This document shows positions 1 to 8,031 of a stretch of DNA of 64,000 nucleotides, piece after piece. The stretch spans positions 3,472,001-3,536,000 of the forward strand of contig JADJQZ010000001.1 of assembly GCA_016712465.1 (NCBI GenBank), in the 5' to 3' direction. The notes beneath the pieces were generated by a model, which did no database searches, was not told the DNA's origin, and saw only the letters and a list, made by a program, of their open reading frames with translations. How positions within the stretch are numbered: the first letter of the stretch is position 1; each line of letters starts with the position of its first letter. A program made the position numbers and the translations under genes. Source of the stretch: Candidatus Obscuribacter sp. GTDB lineage: Bacteria > Cyanobacteriota > Vampirovibrionia > Obscuribacterales > Obscuribacteraceae.

Positions 1-856
1 ACCGGAGACGGCCGCGCAGCAATTGCAGAATCTGGTAGCTAGACTCAACGGAACGGCTCCGGCTGCCGCTCCGGCTCCGGTACCAGCTCCTGCTCCAGTA
101 CCAGCTCCAGCTCCGGCTACCGCCCCTGAACCCGCTCCGGCGGCCGGCGGCTCAAAGTGGGGCGATCTGGACTCCATCCCTACCCCCAAAGCAGCGGCCA
201 AAGCGCAGGAAGCGACTGGCGAGATCAATATCGGACAGATGCCCAGACAGGACATCGATGTATCCGCAGCCAGGGAAATGATCCAAGCACAGGCCCAGCA
301 GCAGCAGGATGCAGTTCCGGCACCGATGCCTGGTCCCATGCCGGCCCCGGCTCCTGAAGGCGGTTCACGCTGGGGCGATCTGGACTCCATACCAACACCA
401 AAAGCCAATGGAGCAGCACCTGCACCTGCACCTGCACCAGTTCCGGTTCCGGCTCCAGCACCGGCTCCAGTTCCAGCACCGGCTCCGGCTCCAGTTCCAG
501 CACCGGCTCCGGCACCAGCACCAGCTCCTGCACCAGCACCAGCTCCTGCTCCTGCACCAGAACCAGCTGCTGCTGCACCTGGCGAGGGAGCCTCTAAGTG
601 GGGAGACCTGGATGCCATTCCTACTCCCAAGGCTGTCACTACGGAAATGGAAAAGGTGGCCAGACCACCAGCCGATCCCTCTGCGCCGCCACCACCTTTG
701 CCAACTCCCAAACCACGCAGCGACGTCAATCTCAGGCCCTCTCCCAACAAAGCCGAGATGTACAACATGCCTTCAACGCCGGCCTGGATGGTGGCAGTGA
801 TCCTGATTGTAATTATGGCTTGTGTCGGTTACGCCTTCTTATCGCGCCCCCACTGA
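1..856 (+). CDS. Tail-anchored Pro/Ala-rich repeat protein (5' partial)
   Basis: I do not recognise a family. The reading frame is open to the left edge of the window, and the first possible internal start is a TTG at 23, so the gene probably begins upstream. The visible part is mostly Pro-Ala low-complexity sequence. A conserved cassette occurs three times, roughly [SR]WGDLD[SA]IPTPKA, at about residues 44-57, 114-127 and 196-209 counted from the TTG. The extreme C-terminus is one hydrophobic segment (AWMVAVILIVIMACVGYAFL) followed by five residues (SRPH plus the last hydrophobic residue). That makes it a tail-anchored protein with a long soluble domain. The repeated Trp-Gly-Asp-Leu-Asp block inside disordered linkers looks like a short linear docking motif; this is inference. 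The opposite-strand frames here are by-products of the repeat composition. Confidence 0.8.
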   Translation, partial: PETAAQQLQNLVARLNGTAPAAAPAPVPAPAPVPAPAPATAPEPAPAAGGSKWGDLDSIPTPKAAAKAQEATGEINIGQMPRQDIDVSAAREMIQAQAQQQQDAVPAPMPGPMPAPAPEGGSRWGDLDSIPTPKANGAAPAPAPAPVPVPAPAPAPVPAPAPAPVPAPAPAPAPAPAPAPAPAPAPEPAAAAPGEGASKWGDLDAIPTPKAVTTEMEKVARPPADPSAPPPPLPTPKPRSDVNLRPSPNKAEMYNMPSTPAWMVAVILIVIMACVGYAFLSRPH

Positions 857-862
857 TAATCT

Positions 863-1201
863 TCAGGCTCTCAATTCGTTAATGCGAGCGGCTAGGAAAA
901 AGTCAGCTTCAGTAAGCGCGGCATTATTCTCATGGGAGAGTGAATGAGTAAATATCTCGACGGACAGAGACCCCCAGCGCACCAGCAGATCCGGATGGTG
1001 ACCAATTTCTTCCGCTACCGCACCTACCAAATTGGCCAGGGCCAGGGACTCGGCAAAATTCTGCAAGACAAAAGTACGGCAGAGCTTACCATCAGCATTT
1101 ATGGACCAACCGTGCAGCGGCTCCAGTAACTCCAATTTCCCCTGTTGATCCAACCTCTTTAAACGAGAGCAGTCAATGACAGGTTCAGTTTGATCGGACA
1201 T
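863..1201 (-). CDS. phhB: Pterin-4a-carbinolamine dehydratase
   Basis: Predicted 4a-hydroxytetrahydrobiopterin dehydratase, which dehydrates the carbinolamine formed by pterin-dependent aromatic amino acid hydroxylases. The family signature is plain: EEIGHHPDLLVRW with its His-His-Pro core, followed by a V-x-I-x-x-T-H-S strand and the C-terminal LTEADFFLAARIN helix. The length of about 112 residues suits the family. The frame is open to 1243, but AGGAG at 1209-1213 sits 7 nt before the ATG at 1201, which fixes that start (MSDQTEP). It is the last gene of a minus-strand run after htrA, about 50 nt downstream. No phenylalanine hydroxylase is visible in this window, so the pterin substrate is inferred. 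Confidence 0.88.
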   Translation of the reverse strand: MSDQTEPVIDCSRLKRLDQQGKLELLEPLHGWSINADGKLCRTFVLQNFAESLALANLVGAVAEEIGHHPDLLVRWGSLSVEIFTHSLSHENNAALTEADFFLAARINELRA

Positions 1202-1252
1202 GGGCATACTCCTGAGCCGTCTCAAGACATAAGGGAAAGCCAACCCTGATTA

Positions 1253-2680
1253 TCAGCCGTGTGGTCTAAACTTGGCGAAGTCACCCAGTTCAAGGTTGAT
1301 GGGCAACTCCTTACCTTCTCTCTTCACAATCAATTCAATCACCTTACCCGGCTTATCATCACGGGTGAGGGTGCGCACTTCCTGCGCTCGACGCACGAGC
1401 ACGCCTTTAACTTTGAGAATCAGGTCGCCGGCCTTGAGGCCAGCAGCCTCAGCCGGTCCTTTCGCCTCCACTCTCGTCACCCTTACCGCCACCGACGATG
1501 AGGGCAAGGTCAGGGAGCGAGTCATATTCGGATCTACATCTTCCATGACCAATCCCATATAAGGTCTGGCAATGGAACCATGAGCGACGAGTTCACGGGA
1601 GACATAGGCAGCGGCATCGGCCGGCACCGAAAAACTAATTCCGGGTGTGCCACCACGGACGGCGGCATTGATACCAATCACTTCGCCTTTGATATTGAGC
1701 AGAGGACCGCCGGAACTGCCGATATAGAGCAAAGCATCATGTTGAATCAACCCTACCCTGTTATTGTTCACTTCCTGCAAAGAGCGATCGGCGGCACTGA
1801 CCACCCCGGTGGTGACTGTATGATCAAGACCGACCGGAGATCCGACCGCTACGACCCAGTCACCCGGTCTCACCTCACTGATGTCGGCAAATTTGAGAAC
1901 CGGAAGATTCTCCGCCTCGACCTTAACCACAGCCAGATCGGTAAAATCGTCCTTACCGATCAGTTTTGCTTCCATCGTTTTGTGATTATGGAAAGTGACG
2001 TCGATGGTCTCAAAATTCTTGAAAGCATGAGCACAAGTCAATATATAACCATCAGACCTGATGATTAGACCGGTAGCCTGATTCGGCATCATCTCGGACG
2101 AGGGATTATTATACTGCTCGGCACCGTCCGGGCTCGCCACCATCTTCGGTATCATTCTGATATCGAGCGTTACGACACAAGGATTTGTGCGCGCCACGAT
2201 GTCGGACATAATATTGGCTGGAGCAATCTTGCTCTTGCTATCAAAAAGATTGGCAAAAACAGGATCGATACTGGATGTGACGGGGGCATGAGGCAATAGC
2301 TGGTTGCCGGCCCAGAGACCAACGGCCAACATATTCACAGCGGTCACAAGAAGCAGAATCTCCATGGTCTTCTTCTTCACATAAACCGTCTGCGCGCCGG
2401 CCGGCATAACGGTCTTATCGCCGGTCTGGGTCTCGGAAGGCTTTGCTTTAACGGAAGAGCTACCGGAAGAAGAGCTACCGGAAGACTGCCCTTCCTCATT
2501 TTTGACCGTAATATCCTTGGTGTAGGGTTGCCAGTTCCCGGCCGAGCGATCTTCCATCAGAGACCGCCGCTTTGACTCAGCGCTGGAAGCAGCAGCGCCC
2601 GACTTCTCGGGAGCAGGTTCGTTGTCCTCGTCGTGATCGGAGGCGATGTAAATGGGCACATTTTCTGGAATATCAGGCAT
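1253..2680 (-). CDS. HtrA/Deg-type serine protease with PDZ domain
   Basis: Membrane-anchored S1C (Deg/HtrA) endopeptidase. Residues 1-105 form a hydrophilic Ser/Glu-rich region, followed by one transmembrane segment (about 106-125). The trypsin-like domain carries His218 in LTCAHAF, Asp248 in FTDLAVV and Ser323 in GSSGGPLL. A single PDZ domain follows (about 365-465, with GLKAGDLILKVKGVLV). The usual GNSGGP is GSSGGP here, a mild variation. The topology suggests a cytoplasmic N-terminus with the protease outside, doing envelope protein quality control. The N-terminal tail has a Ser-Gly run (about 66-76). It starts 15 nt after the stop of the cysteine-cluster gene, so the two are probably co-transcribed. 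Confidence 0.93.
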   Translation of the reverse strand: MPDIPENVPIYIASDHDEDNEPAPEKSGAAASSAESKRRSLMEDRSAGNWQPYTKDITVKNEEGQSSGSSSSGSSSVKAKPSETQTGDKTVMPAGAQTVYVKKKTMEILLLVTAVNMLAVGLWAGNQLLPHAPVTSSIDPVFANLFDSKSKIAPANIMSDIVARTNPCVVTLDIRMIPKMVASPDGAEQYNNPSSEMMPNQATGLIIRSDGYILTCAHAFKNFETIDVTFHNHKTMEAKLIGKDDFTDLAVVKVEAENLPVLKFADISEVRPGDWVVAVGSPVGLDHTVTTGVVSAADRSLQEVNNNRVGLIQHDALLYIGSSGGPLLNIKGEVIGINAAVRGGTPGISFSVPADAAAYVSRELVAHGSIARPYMGLVMEDVDPNMTRSLTLPSSSVAVRVTRVEAKGPAEAAGLKAGDLILKVKGVLVRRAQEVRTLTRDDKPGKVIELIVKREGKELPINLELGDFAKFRPHG

Positions 2681-2695
2681 GGCTAAATAATAACA

Positions 2696-3937
2696 CTAGT
2701 AAGCGAGGTCAAGCATTCGAAGGGGGCGCTCCGGATCGAGAAAGAAGAACTCAAGCATATGACGGCTGTTCGGGGAGGTGTAGCGAAGGGAGGACCACTT
2801 GCTTTCCACCAGTCTAATCGCTTCCCCGGCTATGGAGACAGCCGCGGAAGAGGAGGGTTGGTGCGCCAGGGCCAGTACATCCAGCTTAAACTTCAAATGG
2901 GCCAGTAGAACCATGAGAAACAAATGACCCAAGCCGCTGACAAGGGATAGGGAGCTATAACCCGGACCAAAATAAAGACGGGTAAAAACTCGCATATAGA
3001 CATACCGAAGGAACAGTTCTTCCACCTCCGCAGGCAGGTTGATGCGCTCCAGCCGCAAGTGTTTGAGCCGGCCGGCACCGGGCAGATCGCGGAGTCGCGG
3101 CTCCTGCTCTACCAGCTCAGCCAGGGAAGAAATTAGCAAATGCTCCGGAACCATAATGTCAGGTGAGTGAGACTGGGGAAAAAAGAACTCCAGATAAGTA
3201 GAAATCATATAGGCATCGCTCTTCTCACCTTCAAAGAGAAATTCAGAGGAGGCGCGAATGTTTTTCTCACCGGCGTAGTCATATGCCATGAGGCGAAGGT
3301 TCTGGAAAAGGCGCGCCAGAAGCGGTAGAACAGCATAGGGCGGATTAAGGAAAAGCGGTTCCAGGCTTTCTTCCAGCGCCCTTTGCAAGGGTAAATAGAG
3401 ATCATAGGCAAGAGGCAAGTCGGAGGCCAGGCGGAGGTTTTCAAAACCACGCATACTCTCGTCCCTGAGTCCGGGATTGAGCCGCTCAAACAAATCAAAC
3501 ATGGAAAGTAGTAAGTCATGCTGCTCGGTCAGAGGCGGTCCGGCGTTAAGCAATACACCATTTGAGGCGAAGCTCAATCCGCAAAGCACCCCTTCCGGGC
3601 AATGGAGGAAGGTGAAAGGGAAGAGGCTGCACATACTGGGTTTAGCCTGAGAGTGCAAACTGCATAGCCCCTCACTATCGAGAAAGGAACAGCGGCCGCC
3701 GGTCTTGGTCAGGGCTCGAGTGAACCCGAAGAGCCCTGCGCTCCGGCGCTCCTGCTCAGAAAGAGAAACCAGGGGCAGGTCTTCGATAGAGCGCCCCGTC
3801 ACCAGACTGATACGCTCAACATCCGACTCTGTCACCGGCACCGGCCAGGTATGACAGCAGTGCCCGCAAAAGGTACACCGAAAGTTGCTGTGATCCGGGA
3901 TGAGCAGACTTGGGGGTAGCGTTTTGCACTCAGTGAT
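2696..3937 (-). CDS. YkgJ-type cysteine-cluster protein, start codon unusual
   Basis: Predicted zinc/iron-chelating YkgJ-like cysteine-cluster protein with a long C-terminal extension of unknown role. The first canonical start (GTG at 3841, MPVTESDVERI) would cut off half the motif. Reading upstream in frame gives FRCTFCGHCCHTWPVPVTES, the classical N-terminal half of the family. The second half follows downstream in GRCSFL...GLCSLH...KPSMCSLFPF. No ATG, GTG or TTG lies between the upstream stop (3977-3979) and this motif. An ATC at 3937 is preceded by GAGG with an 8-nt spacer and is my best candidate start. The region after about residue 130 is helical and unrecognised. It is the first gene of the run with htrA and phhB. 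Confidence 0.75.
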   Translation of the reverse strand: MTECKTLPPSLLIPDHSNFRCTFCGHCCHTWPVPVTESDVERISLVTGRSIEDLPLVSLSEQERRSAGLFGFTRALTKTGGRCSFLDSEGLCSLHSQAKPSMCSLFPFTFLHCPEGVLCGLSFASNGVLLNAGPPLTEQHDLLLSMFDLFERLNPGLRDESMRGFENLRLASDLPLAYDLYLPLQRALEESLEPLFLNPPYAVLPLLARLFQNLRLMAYDYAGEKNIRASSEFLFEGEKSDAYMISTYLEFFFPQSHSPDIMVPEHLLISSLAELVEQEPRLRDLPGAGRLKHLRLERINLPAEVEELFLRYVYMRVFTRLYFGPGYSSLSLVSGLGHLFLMVLLAHLKFKLDVLALAHQPSSSAAVSIAGEAIRLVESKWSSLRYTSPNSRHMLEFFFLDPERPLRMLDLAY

Positions 3938-4190
3938 GGCCTTTTCCTCGCGCCTTGGGGCTCCGGTGGGCGAACCTCAAATTATAAAAGCAGAAACCGG
4001 CAAAACAGGGAAACGCTGCTGAAACCACCTGCCCGCCTGAACCTTGGACAAGATTAGACGCACTCCACGTTTAAAACTGATAAAAAAGACAAAATAAGGC
4101 TGTTTTGCTCTCAGCACTGGCGAATTCCCGAGAAAAGCAGTTTTCCAAGAATTCGTTAATGTGCATTCCAACCCCAATTGGAGTTCTCAC

Positions 4191-6878
4191 GTGGCCCAAG
4201 ACAAGCTCTCGCCCCGACTGACGCGCCCCCTGTCAGCACTCTGCCTGGCCCTGGCATTGCTAATACCAGGTCCCGGTCCGTTTCTGCTCGGGCAAAAATG
4301 GCCGGGCGGAGAGAATTGCCTGGCCGGTCGGTTCGCGAAACTTGGCTCATCACAGGCAGCGCTGGCCGCCAACCCGGTCAGAGCCGGTGCCGGAACCATA
4401 GCCGGGTCCAGAGGGGCTGTTTCCACTGGTGCAATGCCAGGCTCGCCCAAGACTAACAGCCCTGTGTCCAGACTGCCTGGCGCCGGCTCCAGTAACCTGG
4501 GGCTAAACAGTCCCATCGAAGACAAATGGGCAGTAGTAATAGGCATTTCCGATTTCATAGATCCTTCCGTACCGCACCTAAAATACGCCAGCAAGGATGC
4601 GCGAGACTTTTACGACTATTTGATTGATCCAAACGGCGGCAAATTTAGCCGTGACCACGTCAAGCTCTTGCTCAACAGCGATGCCAGCAAGGTAAACATT
4701 CTGGATACGCTGGGAGACTCCTTTCTACCCCATGCGGCAGACAGCAACGACCTGGTTCTAGTTTATCTATCTACCCACGGTTCCCCATCCGGCGCCGACC
4801 TGGACGGTATCAATTATCTGATTGCCTACGATACTCAGGTGCGAAAGCTTTTTGCCACCGGTATCGAACTCAATGAAATCGTTCAGAAAATCAAGAAACG
4901 TGTGCACACCAAGCGCATTGTACTGGTCCTGGACACTTGCTATAGCGGCGCCGGCGCCCAGGGTCACAAGGGAATGTACAGGACAAATGCCAATGTACAA
5001 GCAGTTTCCCAGGGTATCGGTTCGGTAGTAATTTCTTCTTCCACCGCCAATCAGAAAGCCTGGGAGTCGGATGACTTGAGGAACAGCTACTTCACGCGCT
5101 ATTTGATCGACACTCTGAAAGAAGGCGGCGGCACCTACGACATCGACAAAGTGTTCAACACCATGCGCAGCAAGGTGCAGTCCTCAGTTCTCAAAGACAA
5201 AGGCGAAGTACAGACACCAATTATGGCCGGCATATTCGCCGGTCCCCCCTTGAACCTGGCAGTACCGCCCTCGGTGACAAAGGAAGCACCGCTGACCGTA
5301 CCGACTTCCGAGGGTCCGGCCAGAGCAACCGCTGGCTCTAAAGTCGGAACAGGTGCAATCGACCTGACTGCATATGGTGAACACATCCGCCTGGGAAACA
5401 AACTGGCGCAGGAGAACAAGGTCTGGGACGCCATTCATGAATTTGAACTGGCCGGCAAGGCCAATCCGGGCACGGTAGAAGGCTACATAGTGCTCTCTCG
5501 CCTGTACGACAGCCAGGGGCGATTCAACGAGATGCTCGACAATGCCAGACGAGCGGTGGTCAACGACAAAGAGTCTTCCCAGGGGCGTGAAGCTCTGGCC
5601 ATGGCCAATTTAAGACTGAACAATACCGATGAGGCCATGCGACAGGTGCAACTGGCTATCAGTCTGGACCCCTTCAATTCGATGGCCCACAACCTCTACG
5701 GCTACATCAACGAATTCAAATTCAACCGGGTAGACCAGGCCGAAAAAGAGTATCGAAAGGCACTGGAACTCAATCCACTCAACACGAGAGCGCTGGTTAA
5801 CCTGGGGCGCCTGCTGGAAGTGCACCACCAGAATTACGACGAGGCCGAAAGTCTATTCAAAAAAGCCATAGCCAGCGACGATGATGACTTTGAAGCGAGA
5901 ACAGCCCTGGGACACCTTCTCTACAGCGCCAGAAACAACTACAAAGAGGCAGAAAAGGAATTTCGCAAGGCCATTGAACATTCTCCGGCCAACCCACGTT
6001 TGCATAGTGAACTGGGTCATGTACTGTCAGCCGACAAAGCACGTCTGGAAGAAGCGGAAGTGGAGCTGAAGAAGGGAATCGAGCTTGGTAGCGGGCAGAG
6101 CGCTGCCGTGCCTAATTACTTGATGGCCAACTTCCTCTGGCATAAACGCGGGCGCATACAGGAAGCGGAACGAGACTATCGCAAAGCCCTGGAGGCGGAC
6201 CCTCAGTACTTCGAAGCTATGGTGGCACTGGCAGATCTGCTTGTGCAACACAAAAATGTCTACAACGAATCCAACGACCTCTATCTAAAAGCGCTCAAGA
6301 TAAGCCCCAAGAATGCCGAAGCACATTTGGGTCTGGCCTTGATAAAAGAACGTCTCTTCAAAGACTATGGGGCGGCAGAAAGCGAATTGCGCGCAGCCCT
6401 GGCTATCAATCCCAGGTATTCGCAGGCCGCCGATGCCCTCGGCCAACTACAAGAACGCTCCCTCAGTAAATTCTCGGATGCCCGCATCTCCTACAAAGAT
6501 GCTGTAAAAATGGATCCGAACAACGCTGATGCCTGGTTACACCTTGGTCTCATCAACTGGCAGAAATTCCAGGAGAGCAAGACCGCCCGCACGGAGCTGG
6601 AGAAAGCGGCCGGTATGGAAACGGGAAAATCGGTCTATCGGACGGCCCTGGCTACTCTTTTGATTACTGAATTCAAAGACTACAAAGAGGCGGAGAAACT
6701 CCTCACCCAGTCCTGCCAGCAAAATTTCGCCGATTCGGAAGCCCACTATCGCCTGGGCATGCTGCTCATTGAAAAATTCGGCAAACGCAAAGCAGGGGAA
6801 GCCGAACTCAAGATCGCCTACGAACAAAACCCCCGGGACAAAGATATCAAAGCCGCCTATGAGCGCTTCGTACGCTAA
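4191..6878 (+). CDS. Secreted caspase-like peptidase (C14) with TPR array
   Basis: The N-terminus is a signal peptide or membrane anchor (LSALCLALALLIPGPGPFLL). A Pro/Ser/Ala-rich linker follows, then a caspase-fold domain with the His in LVYLSTHGSPSG and the Cys in VLVLDTCYSGAG, so both catalytic residues are present. From about residue 390 to the end there are roughly a dozen TPR-like helical pairs (A-E-x-x-Y-R-K-A-L-x-x-x-P pattern). The frame begins at a GTG at 4161, but GGAG at 4180-4183 lies 7 nt before the GTG at 4191, which I prefer. Caspase-TPR proteins are common in filamentous cyanobacteria and other complex bacteria. The TPRs probably bring substrates or partners together; the substrate is unknown. 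The UPF0158 gene follows 41 nt later. Confidence 0.9.
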   Translation: MAQDKLSPRLTRPLSALCLALALLIPGPGPFLLGQKWPGGENCLAGRFAKLGSSQAALAANPVRAGAGTIAGSRGAVSTGAMPGSPKTNSPVSRLPGAGSSNLGLNSPIEDKWAVVIGISDFIDPSVPHLKYASKDARDFYDYLIDPNGGKFSRDHVKLLLNSDASKVNILDTLGDSFLPHAADSNDLVLVYLSTHGSPSGADLDGINYLIAYDTQVRKLFATGIELNEIVQKIKKRVHTKRIVLVLDTCYSGAGAQGHKGMYRTNANVQAVSQGIGSVVISSSTANQKAWESDDLRNSYFTRYLIDTLKEGGGTYDIDKVFNTMRSKVQSSVLKDKGEVQTPIMAGIFAGPPLNLAVPPSVTKEAPLTVPTSEGPARATAGSKVGTGAIDLTAYGEHIRLGNKLAQENKVWDAIHEFELAGKANPGTVEGYIVLSRLYDSQGRFNEMLDNARRAVVNDKESSQGREALAMANLRLNNTDEAMRQVQLAISLDPFNSMAHNLYGYINEFKFNRVDQAEKEYRKALELNPLNTRALVNLGRLLEVHHQNYDEAESLFKKAIASDDDDFEARTALGHLLYSARNNYKEAEKEFRKAIEHSPANPRLHSELGHVLSADKARLEEAEVELKKGIELGSGQSAAVPNYLMANFLWHKRGRIQEAERDYRKALEADPQYFEAMVALADLLVQHKNVYNESNDLYLKALKISPKNAEAHLGLALIKERLFKDYGAAESELRAALAINPRYSQAADALGQLQERSLSKFSDARISYKDAVKMDPNNADAWLHLGLINWQKFQESKTARTELEKAAGMETGKSVYRTALATLLITEFKDYKEAEKLLTQSCQQNFADSEAHYRLGMLLIEKFGKRKAGEAELKIAYEQNPRDKDIKAAYERFVR

Positions 6879-6919
6879 AGGCAGCATACTGAAATTGAAA
6901 GACAGGAATTAAATTAACC

Positions 6920-7444
6920 ATGCCCAGGAACGAATTCGATCCTAAATTTGATGACGACGATGATGATGATGACTTCCTCGATGAAGAAGACCTGGAGGAA
7001 AGAGAGAGCGAGAAGCAGGGTAGAAGCTTTGATCTGGAAGAATTGATCGCGGCATGGGAAGACGATTCTCCCGATAATCTCTATTATTTCGATACCACCA
7101 CCGGTGCAGTAAAGATGGTCAACCGAAACCTCTTTGACTTGAGAGAACTGACGGACGAAATCGAAAAGAACAAAGAGCGCTATCTGTACCTGCCAAAGCC
7201 CGATGCCAAACAACTGAAAGGAGATTTGAGAGACTTTCAGAAGTCCATCGAAGATCAGTCACTTAAGAGAGTCCTGGACATGGCTTTCGAGAGTCCGCAT
7301 CTGCTTTCAAGCTTCAAGGTGATCTTAAAGAGCCGAGAGTTGGTGGGAACCCTTGAACATTTCCTGCGCTCCCGCTCCTGCCTGAGAATCAGACAGTGGA
7401 TGGATGCCAACGCCCTCACCGATAGGTGGCAGATAGAAGGCTGA
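6920..7444 (+). CDS. UPF0158-like acidic protein
   Basis: Soluble protein of 174 residues. It has an Asp/Glu run near the N-terminus (residues 11-27). The rest follows the UPF0158 pattern as I remember it: DLEELIAAWE, then LYYFDTTTGAV, then YLYLPKP, then a helical C-terminal half containing RVLDMAFESPHLLSSFKVIL and RIRQWMDAN. The family's function is not established. It is probably transcribed with the caspase-TPR gene 41 nt upstream. No good terminator is visible in the 143 nt before the convergent Sm-like gene. Confidence 0.8.
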   Translation: MPRNEFDPKFDDDDDDDDFLDEEDLEERESEKQGRSFDLEELIAAWEDDSPDNLYYFDTTTGAVKMVNRNLFDLRELTDEIEKNKERYLYLPKPDAKQLKGDLRDFQKSIEDQSLKRVLDMAFESPHLLSSFKVILKSRELVGTLEHFLRSRSCLRIRQWMDANALTDRWQIEG

Positions 7445-7587
7445 CCGCTTAAGGAGAGCCGACGGTACCGAAGCCAGGGCAACCGAAAATGCAGACCATT
7501 AGACAAAAGGTTCTGCCCGAACATTAACAGGCTATCGCAGCACGCACAGACTGATAAAGATGGCGTTCCAGTCCGGGCAAAATATAT

Positions 7588-7812
7588 TCAAGTGGTGGTG
7601 GTGTAGCGTCCCTGCGGTAAGTTTGAACCCATGCCGCGTTCCGGCAAAGCCGGTCCTCTCACGCATTTAATAGCCGACCAGGGCAGGTAGAGCGTTTCCC
7701 CTTCCCGGCGCAAGCACAAATAAGTGCTCTGGTCGATCATTGCGACCTCACCGTCCACCTGCTCGCCGCTCATCAAGAGAACGGTGACTGGGGTGTTCAT
7801 GGGAATAGCCAC
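7588..7812 (-). CDS. Small Sm/Hfq-like protein
   Basis: A 74-residue protein whose core looks like an Sm fold of the Hfq type. TPVTVLLMSGEQVDGEVAMI has the alternating strand pattern and Gly positions of the Sm1 motif; DQSTYLCLRREGETLYLPWS follows, then AIKCVRG as the last strand. Hfq normally has Lys-His in the Sm2 motif; here the corresponding positions read Trp-Ser. The N-terminal RNA-binding helix of Hfq is missing or very short. GTG at 7812 is preceded by AGGAG with a 7-nt spacer, which decides the start. A role in RNA binding or as an oligomeric ring is inference. The alternative is an SH3-like barrel unrelated to RNA. Confidence 0.75.
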   Translation of the reverse strand: MAIPMNTPVTVLLMSGEQVDGEVAMIDQSTYLCLRREGETLYLPWSAIKCVRGPALPERGMGSNLPQGRYTTTT

Positions 7813-8031
7813 AATCTTGCTCCTAAGCTACTAACCGACTACATACATTCCCACAAAACCGGTAGGAATAAACCTTGTATATGGGTCTTGCGTCCGGAGA
7901 GGAGCACCCAAACGGTTACAGAGACTCAGACTAGCAGAAGTCCGGCGTCCAGGTCTAGGAGTGCAAAGGAAAGACAGCGCTAACAGGCAGCAGCGGTCGC
8001 CCGGACTGAGATTTTTCACTCAGGGCTTAGC

